Assembly (NCBI GenBank): GCA_021740105.1
Contig: JAIPAM010000010.1
Coordinates: 1 to 64,000, forward strand
Reading direction: 5' to 3'
DNA: 64,000 nt
Source: Flavobacterium sp.
GTDB taxonomy: Bacteria > Bacteroidota > Bacteroidia > Flavobacteriales > Flavobacteriaceae
The translations under genes were made by a program, and so were the position numbers. Shown here piece after piece: positions 37,975 through 49,100 of this stretch. The stretch's first letter is position 1, and each line of letters begins with the position of its first letter. Under the pieces are notes generated by a model. The model did no database searches. It was not told where the DNA came from and saw nothing but the letters and a program-made list of their open reading frames with translations.

Positions 37975-39150
37975 ATGAATTATATTCTTTTTGACGGACC
38001 TGCTAGAACGGCACTATTGCCCTTTACTTATACTCGCCCAGTTGCCGATATTAGAATCGGAATTTTAACAATTCGGGAAAAATGGGAAAAACATTTGGGT
38101 TCAACCACAACTACATTAACCGAAGAATATTTATCTGATAAATATCCAATGGTGGAATTGGAAGAGAATGTGATGATTAATGCTTCCTATTTGCCAAATG
38201 AAAATTTAGTAGAGATTATATCCAATTTAAAATCCAATCAAGCGGTTTTTAAAGGAAATGCGGTAATTGCTTTTTTTACTAATGATTCTCAGGAAGAAGT
38301 CGATTTTGATCAGTATGAAATTATTGAGTTTACCGATGATTGTCTTACAGTGGAGCATACTTGGGATATTTTTGCCAAAAATGATGCAGCAATTCGGGAG
38401 GATTTTGCACTTTTAACCGAGGACAGAACTTCTCAGCGCATTTCTAAAACGGTAAATGTAATTTCACCAGAAAACATTTTTGTTGAAGAAGGTGCAAAAA
38501 TGGAATTTGTGACTCTAAATGCTTCTACGGGACCAATTTATATTGGTAAAAATGCCGAGATAATGGAAGGTTCTGTAATTCGTGGTCCATTTGCATTGTG
38601 CGACGAAGCGCAAGTTAAATTAGCTACCAAAGTGTATGGTGCAACTACTGTTGGTCCGCATTGCAGAATAGGTGGTGAAATCAATAATTCGGTTTTATTT
38701 GGATATTCAAACAAAGGGCATGATGGGTTTTTAGGAAATTCAGTTTTGGGAGAATGGTGTAATATTGGAGCCGATTCTAATAATTCCAATATGAAAAATA
38801 ATTATGAAGAGGTTAAATTGTGGAGTTTTGAAACCGAGAGTTTCGCTAAAACAGGATTGCAATTTTGCGGATTGATGATGGGAGATCACAGTAAATGTGG
38901 AATAAATACGATGTTTAATACAGGAACGGTTGTGGGCGTTAGCGCCAATATTTTTGGTAGTGGTTTTCCTAGAAATTTTGTTCCTAGTTTTTCTTGGGGC
39001 GGCGCATCAGGATTTGTAACTTATCAAACCCACAAAGCCTTTGAGGTTGCAAAAAAAGCGATGATCAGAAGACAAGTTGAATTTACCGATCAAGATAAAG
39101 CTATTTTAGAACACGTTTTTGAACTATCGAAAAAGTGGAGAAATGAATAG
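37975..39150 (+). CDS. GlmU family (sugar-nucleotidyltransferase/LbH acyltransferase-like) protein
   Basis: 'YILFDGPARTALLPFTYTRPVADIRIGILTIREKWE'; C-terminal left-handed beta-helix hexapeptides. Confidence 0.88.
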   Translation: MNYILFDGPARTALLPFTYTRPVADIRIGILTIREKWEKHLGSTTTTLTEEYLSDKYPMVELEENVMINASYLPNENLVEIISNLKSNQAVFKGNAVIAFFTNDSQEEVDFDQYEIIEFTDDCLTVEHTWDIFAKNDAAIREDFALLTEDRTSQRISKTVNVISPENIFVEEGAKMEFVTLNASTGPIYIGKNAEIMEGSVIRGPFALCDEAQVKLATKVYGATTVGPHCRIGGEINNSVLFGYSNKGHDGFLGNSVLGEWCNIGADSNNSNMKNNYEEVKLWSFETESFAKTGLQFCGLMMGDHSKCGINTMFNTGTVVGVSANIFGSGFPRNFVPSFSWGGASGFVTYQTHKAFEVAKKAMIRRQVEFTDQDKAILEHVFELSKKWRNE

Positions 39151-39168
39151 TTATATTTAAATATACTT

Positions 39169-40503
39169 ATGACAGATAGAAAAAAAGTTGCTTTTTACAC
39201 CTTGGGTTGCAAACTCAATTTTTCGGAAACTTCTACAATTGCTAGAAATTTCACGGAGGAGGGTTTTGACCGTGTCGATTTTGAAGAAGTTGCGGATATT
39301 TATGTGATAAATACGTGTTCGGTGACGGAAAATGCCGACAAGCAATTCAAGCAGGTGGTACGAAAAGCGATGAAATTGAATGACAAAGCTTTTGTTGCGG
39401 CGGTGGGTTGTTATGCACAATTGAAGCCCGAAGAATTGGCAAATGTAGATGGTGTGGATTTGGTTTTAGGGGCTACAGAAAAGTTTAAAATCACCGATTA
39501 CATTAATGATTTGTCCAAAAATGACATGGGCGAGGTTCATTCTTGTGAGATTTCTGAAGCCGATTTTTACGTTGGAAGTTACTCGATTGGAGATAGAACT
39601 CGGGCGTTTTTAAAGGTGCAAGACGGTTGTGATTATAAATGTACGTATTGTACAATTCCTTTAGCACGCGGTATTTCTAGAAGTGATGCCTTGGAAAATG
39701 TGTTAAAAAATGCTAAGGAAATATCGGAGCAAAACATCAAGGAAATTGTTTTGACTGGGGTTAATATTGGTGATTATGGAAAAGGAGAGTTCGGGAATAA
39801 AAAACACGAGCATACCTTTTTGGAATTGGTTCAAGAATTGGATAAAGTAGATGGAATTGAGCGATTGCGAATTTCGTCGATTGAACCTAATTTATTGAAA
39901 AATGAAACAATTGAATTTGTTTCTAAGAGTCGCACTTTTGTTCCGCATTTTCATATTCCATTGCAATCGGGGAGTAATGAAATTTTGAAATTAATGAAGC
40001 GTCGATACTTGAGAGAAGTTTATACCGAGCGCGTAAATAAAATTCGAGAAGTGATGCCTCACGCTTGTATTGGTGTGGATGTTATTGTTGGATTCCCTGG
40101 TGAAACCGACGAACATTTTTTGGAAACTTATCATTTTTTAAATGATTTAGACATTTCCTATTTGCACGTATTTACCTATTCAGAGCGTGACAATACCGAA
40201 GCGGCAACTATGCCAGGTGTTGTTCCTGCAACTGTTCGTGCGAAAAGAAGTAAGATGTTACGTGGATTATCAGTTAAAAAACGCCGAGCTTTTTATGAAA
40301 GCCAACTAGGATCGGATCGAATTGTATTGTTTGAAAGTGAAAATAAAGAAGGATACATTCACGGATTTACAGAAAACTATGTAAAGGTAAAAACGCCTTG
40401 GAATCCGGAATTAGTGAATACATTACATCCTATAAATCTAACCAAAATAGATGAAGATGGTAGCGTTAGAATGGAGTTTATGAACGCTTCAATTACAACT
40501 TAA
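39169..40503 (+). CDS. mtaB: tRNA (N6-L-threonylcarbamoyladenosine(37)-C2)-methylthiotransferase
   Basis: 'KVAFYTLGCKLNFSETSTIAR', radical SAM 'CDYKCTYCTIPLARG', 'PLQSGSNEILKLMKRRY'. Confidence 0.95.
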   Translation: MTDRKKVAFYTLGCKLNFSETSTIARNFTEEGFDRVDFEEVADIYVINTCSVTENADKQFKQVVRKAMKLNDKAFVAAVGCYAQLKPEELANVDGVDLVLGATEKFKITDYINDLSKNDMGEVHSCEISEADFYVGSYSIGDRTRAFLKVQDGCDYKCTYCTIPLARGISRSDALENVLKNAKEISEQNIKEIVLTGVNIGDYGKGEFGNKKHEHTFLELVQELDKVDGIERLRISSIEPNLLKNETIEFVSKSRTFVPHFHIPLQSGSNEILKLMKRRYLREVYTERVNKIREVMPHACIGVDVIVGFPGETDEHFLETYHFLNDLDISYLHVFTYSERDNTEAATMPGVVPATVRAKRSKMLRGLSVKKRRAFYESQLGSDRIVLFESENKEGYIHGFTENYVKVKTPWNPELVNTLHPINLTKIDEDGSVRMEFMNASITT

Positions 40504-40777
40504 TTCCCGGAGGTAACAAGTCTTTATAAATAGAATTTTTTCTAAAAAATGTTGCTATTTTTGGTAATATTGGAACTACTTTAAGTTTTCTTTCGTAAGC
40601 AATTTCCATAATATTTTTTAGGAAATCATTTATAAACTCATCATTATCAAAATGTTCGGGAGTGTGAATTTTAGTTAGAAATATCTTTTTCTCTTGGAAA
40701 GAATATTCTAAGGAAATCAATTTACCGTCTAAAATAGTTTCAAATTGTCTTGAAAACGTATTGTCTTTAATTTCCAT
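40493..40777 (-). CDS. GNAT-like N-acetyltransferase (YidJ type)
   Basis: Short GNAT: 'ISLEYSFQEKKIFLTKIHTPEHF…VVPILPKIATFFRKN'. Confidence 0.75.
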   Translation of the reverse strand: MEIKDNTFSRQFETILDGKLISLEYSFQEKKIFLTKIHTPEHFDNDEFINDFLKNIMEIAYERKLKVVPILPKIATFFRKNSIYKDLLPPGIKL

Positions 40778-40798
40778 ATTTTGTTTAAGCCCATTTAA

Positions 40799-41512
40799 TT
40801 ATTTGGTCGGGATTTCGATAATTAGAATCGTTGCCTTTTCTAAAATTTCAATATCAATTTCATTTAAATTTGAAATTCCAATAGCATCTTTTGAAGATAA
40901 TATTTGATTGTCTATCAGTATTTTACCTTCAATGAGAAACAAATATACGCTATTATCAGTAAAGTTATTTCTATAAGAAGTTTTGCCCATTTCAAATATC
41001 CCCATATTAAAAAATGTTTTTTGGTGAACCCAAAGTGCATTTCCATCATTGGAGTCTTTTGGAGATACGATGTTTACAAAAGAATTGGTGTTTTTTTCTA
41101 AATCAAATGCTTTTTGGTCGTATCTGGGAGCAACATTTTCAGTATCTGGGAAAATCCAAATTTGTAATAATTTCAAATATTCAGTGGTACTTGCGTTAAC
41201 TTCTGAATGTTGTACTCCTGTTCCAGCGCTCATTACCTGCACTTCGCCATAAGTAATTGTACCTTCATTTCCCATGCTGTCAATGTGCTTTAAAGCGCCT
41301 TCCAACGGAATAGTAATAATTTCCATATTTTCGTGAGGATGCATTCCAAAACCCATTGCCGGTGCAATGATATCATCGTTTAAAACTCGGAGCATTCCAA
41401 ATTGAATTCTTTGAGGGTTATAATAATTAGCAAAAGAAAAAGAATAATTGGCATTTAACCAACCAAAATTAGCAGTTCCACGTTCAGAAGCTTTAAATAA
41501 TTGAGTGCTCAT
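40799..41512 (-). CDS. Pirin family protein
   Basis: 'RGTANFGWLNANYSFSFANYYNPQRIQFGMLRVLNDDIIAPAMGFGMHPHENMEIITIPLEGALKHIDSMGNEGTI'. Confidence 0.95.
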   Translation of the reverse strand: MSTQLFKASERGTANFGWLNANYSFSFANYYNPQRIQFGMLRVLNDDIIAPAMGFGMHPHENMEIITIPLEGALKHIDSMGNEGTITYGEVQVMSAGTGVQHSEVNASTTEYLKLLQIWIFPDTENVAPRYDQKAFDLEKNTNSFVNIVSPKDSNDGNALWVHQKTFFNMGIFEMGKTSYRNNFTDNSVYLFLIEGKILIDNQILSSKDAIGISNLNEIDIEILEKATILIIEIPTK

Positions 41513-41629
41513 AACTTTGTAAAATTTATTATTGGCAAAAGAATCTTTATTAAATTAAAAGATATAATTTTATGCAAATTTCGTGATAATTTTCTTTTAA
41601 TTCTTTATTATATCATTAAAACATTCTCA

Positions 41630-42286
41630 ATGGAAAAAATCTCGGTTTATTTTATGCCAGGTTTAGCTGCAAATGCTTCAATATTTGAAAGAATAGCTCT
41701 TCCTAAGGATCAGTTTGATACTTATTTTATGGAATGGGAAATTCCTTTTGAAAAAGAAAGTTTGAAGGAATATGCACAACGAATTTCCAAGAAAATAAAA
41801 CATAAAAATCCCGTTTTGGTTGGCGTTTCTTTTGGAGGAATTTTAGTTCAAGAAATGGCTCCATTTTTAAATCCTAAAAAAATTATTATCATTTCCAGCG
41901 TAAAGAGTAATCAGGAATTCCCGACAACTTTTAAATTGGCTAAATCAACTAAGGCCTATAAATTAATTCCAACAAGTTTAATCGCCCAGATTGATAATTT
42001 AGCTAAATTCACCTTTGGTGATAAGGTTAAACAGCGTTTAAAATTGTATCAGAAGTTTCTTTCTGTGCGTGATATAACTTATCTTAATTGGTCTATAGAG
42101 AAGATAATTTTATGGGATAGATTAAAAGCGGATAAAAATGTAATTCATGTTCATGGTGATGCAGATGAGGTTTTTCCGATAAAAAATATAAATAATTGTA
42201 TCGTTGTAAAAGGGGGTACTCATATTATGATACTAAGTAAATATAAATGGATCAATGTTAATTTACCTAAAATTATCATTGGCTAA
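41630..42286 (+). CDS. Alpha/beta hydrolase
   Basis: 'VLVGVSFGGILVQEMAPF', 'VIHVHGDADEVFPIKNI…GGTHIMI'. ATG at 41630 preferred to the ORF-track start. Confidence 0.85.
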   Translation: MEKISVYFMPGLAANASIFERIALPKDQFDTYFMEWEIPFEKESLKEYAQRISKKIKHKNPVLVGVSFGGILVQEMAPFLNPKKIIIISSVKSNQEFPTTFKLAKSTKAYKLIPTSLIAQIDNLAKFTFGDKVKQRLKLYQKFLSVRDITYLNWSIEKIILWDRLKADKNVIHVHGDADEVFPIKNINNCIVVKGGTHIMILSKYKWINVNLPKIIIG

Positions 42287-42323
42287 TGCATGTTAAATTG
42301 GTTTAAACTAAAAATTAAATAAT

Positions 42324-43214
42324 ATGAAAATGAATTGGTTAAATAAAGGAGTAGCACTAATCGCCATAGTTTCACTAAGTGGCCTATTTATTTTTGCTTT
42401 ATCAAATGAAGATAAAAACAAAATTACCCATGAAGGTACTTCTTATTATTTTCCTACCGAGGTTGATTTTGCAAATGAAAGGATGCCTATGGAAATACCC
42501 GATGTTAGAGAGCGTTTTGACAGAGAATTGTTGGTAAATGCCAACCTACATGCATCGACAATATTGATAATAAAAAGAGCAAATAGAGCATTTAAAATCA
42601 TTGAACCGATATTAGAAAAAAATGGTGTCCCCAATGATTTTAAATATTTAGCAGTAATTGAAAGCTCACTCATTAATGCGGTTTCTCCATCTGGAGCCAA
42701 AGGGGTTTGGCAATTTATGCCTGCTACAGCCAAGGAAATAGGGATGGAGGTTAATGAATGTGTGGATGAAAGATATCATCTAGAAAAATCAACTGAAGCT
42801 GCTTGTAAATTTTTATTGGCTGCGAAGGAGAAATTTGGTTCTTGGACTCTAGCAGCCGCTTCTTACAACGGTGGAATTACAGGAGTGAATAAGCAAATTG
42901 ACCTTCAAAAAGTTTCCAATTATTATGATTTGTTATTGAATGAAGAAACTTCAAGATATGTATTTCGAATTTTAGCTTTAAAAGAAATTATGAAGGCGCC
43001 AGAGAAATTTGGATTTGAAATTCCTAAACAGGATTTATATGAATTATATCCAACTCGTAAAATAGAAATTGACAGTTCTGTGACTAGCCTAGCTGATTTC
43101 GCAATCCGTCAAGGCGTAAATTATAAAATTTTGAAATTGTATAATCCTTGGTTAAGAGATACCAAATTGGATAATAAAACTAGAAAAAAATACTTGATAG
43201 AAATACCCAAGTAG
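42324..43214 (+). CDS. Lytic transglycosylase domain protein
   Basis: 'FKYLAVIESSLINAVSPSGAKGVWQFMPATAKEIGM', 'SWTLAAASYNGG'. Confidence 0.93.
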   Translation: MKMNWLNKGVALIAIVSLSGLFIFALSNEDKNKITHEGTSYYFPTEVDFANERMPMEIPDVRERFDRELLVNANLHASTILIIKRANRAFKIIEPILEKNGVPNDFKYLAVIESSLINAVSPSGAKGVWQFMPATAKEIGMEVNECVDERYHLEKSTEAACKFLLAAKEKFGSWTLAAASYNGGITGVNKQIDLQKVSNYYDLLLNEETSRYVFRILALKEIMKAPEKFGFEIPKQDLYELYPTRKIEIDSSVTSLADFAIRQGVNYKILKLYNPWLRDTKLDNKTRKKYLIEIPK

Positions 43215-43221
43215 TTTATTA

Positions 43222-43812
43222 CTATTTATTATTTAGGTTAAGTAAATAATTAAATACTTTATCGGTAGGCATTCCCATTACATTTGCATAGGAACCCTCA
43301 ATTTTTGAAACGCCAATAAAACCAATCCATTCCTGAATTCCATAGGCTCCCGCTTTGTCAAATGGTTGGTAATTTTTCAAATAATAGTGAATGCTTTCGT
43401 CACTTAAAGTGGAAAAAGTAACTTTAGTTATTTCATGAAAAACCGTGCTATTTTTTGATGTCTTAAAGCATACAGAGGTAATTACTTCATGTGTTTCATT
43501 GGATAGCATTTTTAATATTTGAAAGGCATCATCATAATCTTTTGGCTTCCCTAAGGCTTTATTATTGTGCCAAACGATGGTGTCGCTCGTTACTAAAATT
43601 TCATTTTCATTTAATTCTCCTTCAAAAGCATTTGCTTTAAGCAAGGCTAAATAGTCGGTGATTTCATGTGCTTTTAAGTGGTCAGGATAAATTTCTTCGA
43701 TTTCTTTTAATCGTATTTCGAAATCTAAATCTAAATCTTTGAAAAATTGTTGTCTTCTTGGAGATCCAGAGGCTAAAATCAACTTATAATTTTTTAGACT
43801 TTCTTTAAGCAT
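43222..43812 (-). CDS. maf: Maf-like nucleotide pyrophosphatase
   Basis: 'LILASGSPRRQQFFKDLDLDFEI', 'VTSDTIVWHNNKALGKPKDYDDAFQILKMLSNETHEVIT'. Confidence 0.95.
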   Translation of the reverse strand: MLKESLKNYKLILASGSPRRQQFFKDLDLDFEIRLKEIEEIYPDHLKAHEITDYLALLKANAFEGELNENEILVTSDTIVWHNNKALGKPKDYDDAFQILKMLSNETHEVITSVCFKTSKNSTVFHEITKVTFSTLSDESIHYYLKNYQPFDKAGAYGIQEWIGFIGVSKIEGSYANVMGMPTDKVFNYLLNLNNK

Positions 43813-44734
43813 TGTATCGAATATTTAAAATAATTACTAGTATTGATAAGTAACCTAAGACTAAAATCCAATTCAAAATGAGATACAAATGGCGAATCTC
43901 TTTTGGGTCATTTGCCTTGAGTATTTTAATCGAGAAATAGATTAACGGCATTACAATGAATATCAATCCGTAGATAAAACTGTATAACAATTTTGCATCA
44001 AATAGGTAAACTTTAAGATAATAAAGTACACAAAATATTGGAATTAAACTTATTACTAAAGCTACTTTTTTAGCTTTTGAAGTACCAATTACAATGGCTA
44101 AAGTGCTTAATCCTTGGCTTTTGTCTCCGTTAGTATTTTTTATATCAGAAACTAGTTCAATTAAAAAACAGATGATAAATGTAAAAATGGCATAATCAAT
44201 TAAAATGCTAAAATGAATTCCCATAACGGTTTGATTTCCTTCAAAGGTTGATGGTAATAAATCAAAGAGACCAATTATTAATAGGTAAATTGAATTTACA
44301 AATGCGATAATTATATTTCCAACCAAAATACTATTTTTCATACTTGACGCATAAAAATAGAGTGTTGAAGCAATTAGAATAAATAGAATTGCAAAATTGG
44401 GTTTTTGAATCACATTTGATAAATAAAAACCGATGGAAACACCAATAAAGGTAAACCCTGCATATAAATTATAAGCGGTATTTTCAGATATATATTTACC
44501 TATTACTTGAAATTCAGGTTGGTTTTCTGAATCTGAATCTTGTTGAAAAATAGCATTTACTATTGCTCCTCCAGCTGCTAAACATACAGTTGAAAGTACT
44601 AGTAAAAGGTATTGCCAATCGCCAAGAGACAAGGGAATATTCTGTAGCTTTAAAAAACCGAATCTAAAGATTAATTGCAGGAAAGCAAGTACTAATAAAT
44701 GGCGGTAACGTATTAATTTTAAGTAGTTTGTCAT
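43805..44734 (-). CDS. UbiA prenyltransferase, geranylgeranylglycerol-phosphate geranylgeranyltransferase-like
   Basis: Polytopic; 'GGAIVNAIFQQDSDSENQPEFQVIGKYISENTAYNLY', 'ELVSDIKNTNGDKSQGLSTLAIVIGTSKA' fit the second UbiA Asp motif. Confidence 0.82.
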   Translation of the reverse strand: MTNYLKLIRYRHLLVLAFLQLIFRFGFLKLQNIPLSLGDWQYLLLVLSTVCLAAGGAIVNAIFQQDSDSENQPEFQVIGKYISENTAYNLYAGFTFIGVSIGFYLSNVIQKPNFAILFILIASTLYFYASSMKNSILVGNIIIAFVNSIYLLIIGLFDLLPSTFEGNQTVMGIHFSILIDYAIFTFIICFLIELVSDIKNTNGDKSQGLSTLAIVIGTSKAKKVALVISLIPIFCVLYYLKVYLFDAKLLYSFIYGLIFIVMPLIYFSIKILKANDPKEIRHLYLILNWILVLGYLSILVIILNIRYNA

Positions 44735-44749
44735 TGAAATTGATCGGTT

Positions 44750-45277
44750 TTAATCGTGCTTTCCGTTATAATAAAGATGCCATTTTCCTTGAACTTTCAT
44801 CACTTGTTCAATTACATCGCGTACAGCACCTTTTCCTCCATTTACATGAGAAATATAATTGGAAATTGACTTTATTTCAGGTGCAGCATCCTGAGGGCAA
44901 GTTGGTAATCCAACCAATTGCATCACATGAAAATCGGGAATATCGTCCCCCATGTAAAGCACTTTTTCTGCAGAAATTGAATACAATTCACAATATTCTT
45001 TGAAAGTTTCTACTTTGTCAGGGGAACCCAAATGAATGTCAGTAATTCCAAGATTTTTCAACCGAATGCGAACGCCTTCATTGCTTCCGCCAGAAATAAT
45101 ACACACGTTATAGCCACTTTCAATCGCAGCTTTCATGGCATAACCATCTCGAATATTCATTTTACGAAGCATTTCACCCGTTGGGGATATGTTCACGGAG
45201 CCATCGGTTAGTACGCCATCTACATCGAAAACGAATGTGGTAATATCATTCATTATTTCCTTATAACTTTTTGCCAT
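44750..45277 (-). CDS. HAD-IIIA hydrolase, KdsC-like
   Basis: 'TFVFDVDGVLTDGSVNISPTGEMLRKMNIRDGYAMKAAIESGYNVCIISGGSNEGVRIRLKNLGI'. Confidence 0.92.
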   Translation of the reverse strand: MAKSYKEIMNDITTFVFDVDGVLTDGSVNISPTGEMLRKMNIRDGYAMKAAIESGYNVCIISGGSNEGVRIRLKNLGITDIHLGSPDKVETFKEYCELYSISAEKVLYMGDDIPDFHVMQLVGLPTCPQDAAPEIKSISNYISHVNGGKGAVRDVIEQVMKVQGKWHLYYNGKHD

Positions 45278-46034
45278 TATTTTGAATAGATTGGGTTAGT
45301 ATTTTATAAATATTTTTTTGATTTTCATCAGATAAGAACGCCAAATGTGAGTTTATAGTTTCTTCATCATTCCTTTTTGCAGGCCCTGTTTGAGCGTCTT
45401 CGGGTGATAATTGTTTAATTTTTTTTGAAGTTTCCTTGATTAAAGGCAACAGTATTTCAAATGGAATATTATTTTCTTTACAAATGTCATTTCCTATTTT
45501 GTAAAGTTGATTGGTAAAATTATTTACAAAAACTGCTGCTACATGCAACGCTTTTCGTTGATCAGAACTGATTTCATAAACCGAATCGGAAATTGAATTT
45601 GCAACTTTTTTTAATAGTTCTATATCAGCATCTTTTTCACTTTCTAAGCAAATGGGAATGGATTTAAAGTGGACAGCTACATTTTTTGTAAAGGTTTGTA
45701 AGGGATAAAAAACGCCATTTCTATTTTTGGCATTAATAGCATCTAATGCAACGGCACCGGAGGTATGAGCTACCAATTTGTTTTTAAATGGTATTTTCTC
45801 TGAAACTTCAGCAATCGCATGATCTGAAACTGCAATTAGATAGATGTCAGCTTCTTTTAATTGGTTCCATTCGGAACAGATAATAGAAGAATCCAATAGG
45901 TTGGTTAGAGCTGTTTTTTGTCTTGAAAATACGGTTGTAATTTCAATTTGAGCTCCTTCGGAAATAGAATTCTGGATAGCTACAATTAAATGTTGAGCCA
46001 CATTTCCAGATCCAATTATACCTATTTTTACCAT
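45261..46034 (-). CDS. Rossmann-like and DUF2520 domain protein
   Basis: 'KIGIIGSGNVAQHLIVAI', 'IYLIAVSDHAIAEVSEKI', 'HTSGAVALDAI', 'LHVAAVFVNNFTNQLY'. Confidence 0.9.
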   Translation of the reverse strand: MVKIGIIGSGNVAQHLIVAIQNSISEGAQIEITTVFSRQKTALTNLLDSSIICSEWNQLKEADIYLIAVSDHAIAEVSEKIPFKNKLVAHTSGAVALDAINAKNRNGVFYPLQTFTKNVAVHFKSIPICLESEKDADIELLKKVANSISDSVYEISSDQRKALHVAAVFVNNFTNQLYKIGNDICKENNIPFEILLPLIKETSKKIKQLSPEDAQTGPAKRNDEETINSHLAFLSDENQKNIYKILTQSIQNNGKKL

Positions 46035-46184
46035 TTTGCTAAATTATTGATTTTTTTTAAACTACATCCTATTTAAGAATTTAAAAAACATCACTTAAAA
46101 AATACTTAAATAAGAGTTCAAAACTAAGAATTTAACAAAATTGAATTACTTTTGTACCACTTTTGAAATAAAACCATCTCTACA

Positions 46185-49100
46185 ATGGATAAAAAAATAC
46201 TTTCTTTATTGTTTTCTACGCGATTAATGGCGTTTTTATTTTTGTCATATGCAATAGCAATGATTTGCGGAACTTTTATTGAAAGTAAATACAACACAGA
46301 TACTGCAAGAATTTGGATTTACAATGCCTGGTGGTTCGAAGCAATTATGGGTATTTTTCTAATTAATTTTGCTGGAAACATAAAAAGATACCAGCTTTTA
46401 AGAAAAGAAAAATGGGCTACTTTATTACTTCATATTTCTTTTGTTTTCATTCTTTCAGGTGCTTTTATAACTCGCTATATAAGTTATGAAGGAGTCATGC
46501 CAATTCGTGAAGGTGCTTCGGAAAATCAATTTTATTCTGATAAAATGTTTCTGACTGTTTTTGTGGATGGAGATTATCAGGGTCAAATGAGAAGACGCGT
46601 TTTTGAAAAATCTTTGTTGTTATCGCCAGTTGCCAATAATAATTTTAGCATTTCAAATAATTTTGGAGATACTCAATTTGAGATTTCCTGTAAAGATTAT
46701 TTATTGGGTGCCACCAAAACTATAAAACCTGATCCAAACGGCGTATTGTATTTTAAAATGGTAGAATCTGGTGATGGAACTCGACACGAACACTATTTGA
46801 AAGAAGGGGAGGTTCAGAATATTCACAACATGCTTTTCTCATTAAATAAATTTGTAAAAGGAGCTACTAATATTACTATAAATGAAGTTTCATCAACCAT
46901 TCAAACTCCATTTGAAGGGCAATTTATGCGAATGGCCGACCAATTTAAAGGAAGAGTAGCAAAAGATTCTGTTCAGCCCTTAATGATGCGTTCTTTATAT
47001 AATGTGGGCGGAACGCAATTTGTTTTTCCCGATCCCGCGATTAAAGGGGCCATTTCCTATGTTGCCAAAAATGATTATAAAGCAAAAACACATGAAGATG
47101 CTTTAGTGTTAAATTTGAAAGTCGGAGGTCAAAACAAAGAAGTTACATTATTGGGTACAAAAGGTTCGGTAGGGGAGTCTAAGGTGGTAAAAATTGGAAA
47201 TTTAGATTATACATTTTTCTTTGGCAGCAAAGCCTATGTCTTGCCATTTAATATCAAGTTAAACGATTTTAAAGCACTTAAATACCCTGGAACTGAGAAA
47301 AGTTATTCTGCTTTTGAAAGTGATGTAACTGTTTTAGATGGAAAATCTAAATTTGATGCAAAAATTTATATGAATCATATTTTAGATCACCAAGGTTATC
47401 GTTTTTTCCAATCTTCATTTGATCCAGATGAAAAAGGAACTATTCTTTCTGTTAATCACGATTATTGGGGAACTTTGATTACCTATATTGGTTATTTTAT
47501 GTTGTTTTTTGGGATGATGGCAATTTTATTTACCAAACATTCCCGTTTTGCTGATATAAAAAGAAAGTTGGAAGTAGTAAAATCCAAGAAATCAAAATTG
47601 GTTACGATACTTCTGTTGCTTTTGAGTTTCAATTCGTACTCACAACACAAAGATGAGCCCTTATCAGTAAAACAAATAGATTCTTTACTATTAAAGTTTA
47701 AAGTAGCTGAAGCGCATGCGGCTAAATTTGGTCGATTGGTAATTCAAGATGCTGGCGGTAGAATGAAACCTTTAAATACCTTCTCGTCTGAATTGTTGCG
47801 AAAAGTGAGTCATAAAGACACCTACAACGGAATGAATTCTGATCAAGTGTTTTTATCAATGACACAATTTCCAACGGCTTGGTATGAAATCCCGCTGATC
47901 TATATAAAATCTGGGAATGACAGTATAAGAAAAATTATTGGAATTGAAAAATCGGCTCAATATGCGCCATTTATTGCTTTCTTTGATAAAACTGGAAATT
48001 ATAAATTATCCCCTTATTTAGATGAAGCCTATAAATCGGCCAATCCAAATAATTTTGAAAAAGATTTCGTTGAAACCGATAAAAAAGTCAATTTATTAAA
48101 CCAGGCTACTTCGGGAAGTATTCTAAGAATTTTCCCCATTCCAAAAGATGAAAATAACAAATGGGTTTCTCATTTAGAGTTAAGTCACGCAGGTTTGAAA
48201 GGAATGGATTCAATTTTTGCGTCACAAATAGTGCCATTGTATCTCAATTCTTTACAAAATGCGGCATTAAACAATAATTATAAAGACGTAGATTTTTACT
48301 TAAATGGGATTAAAAAATACCAAAGTAAATTTGGGATGCAAGTGATGCCTTCAGAAGATAAAATTACCGCTGAAATCTTATATAACAAATATGACATTTT
48401 CAAAAAGTTATTTTATTTATACATGACAGCAGGGTTTTTAATGTTGCTATTTACCATTTTGAGAATATTTAAAGACAATAAGTTCAATAGCATTTCTGTG
48501 AATGTTATGCATGTTGTTATTGCCATTTTATTTGGTTTGCACACATTGGGATTAATAGCAAGATGGTATATTTCGGGTCATGCACCATGGAGTAATGCTT
48601 ATGAATCTATAATATACGTAGCTTGGGCAACCATGTTTTTCGGGTTGGCATTCGACAGAAAATCTAAATTAACGGTGGCTTCTTCTGCATTTGTTACCTC
48701 TATGATTTTGATGGCGGCCTATATGAATTGGATTGATCCAGAAATTGCCAATTTACAGCCGGTATTAAATTCCTATTGGTTAATGATTCACGTGGCAGTT
48801 ATTGTTGCTAGTTACGGGCCTTTTGCATTAGGAATGATTTTAGGATTTGTTTCTTTATTGCTTATTTTCTTTACTAATGATAAGAATAAAGAAGTCATGG
48901 CATTGAATATAAAAGAGATCACTTATATTAATGAAATGGCTCTAACCATTGGGTTGGTGATGTTAACCATCGGAAATTTCCTTGGCGGTCAGTGGGCGAA
49001 TGAGAGTTGGGGTCGATATTGGGGTTGGGATCCAAAAGAAACTTGGGCCTTAATTAGTATAATGATTTATGCATTTGTAATTCACTCTCGTTTTGTTCCT

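Noticed and set aside
44728-45003. 91-aa plus-strand ORF
   Set aside because: Antisense to the KdsC-like gene; no independent coding evidence.
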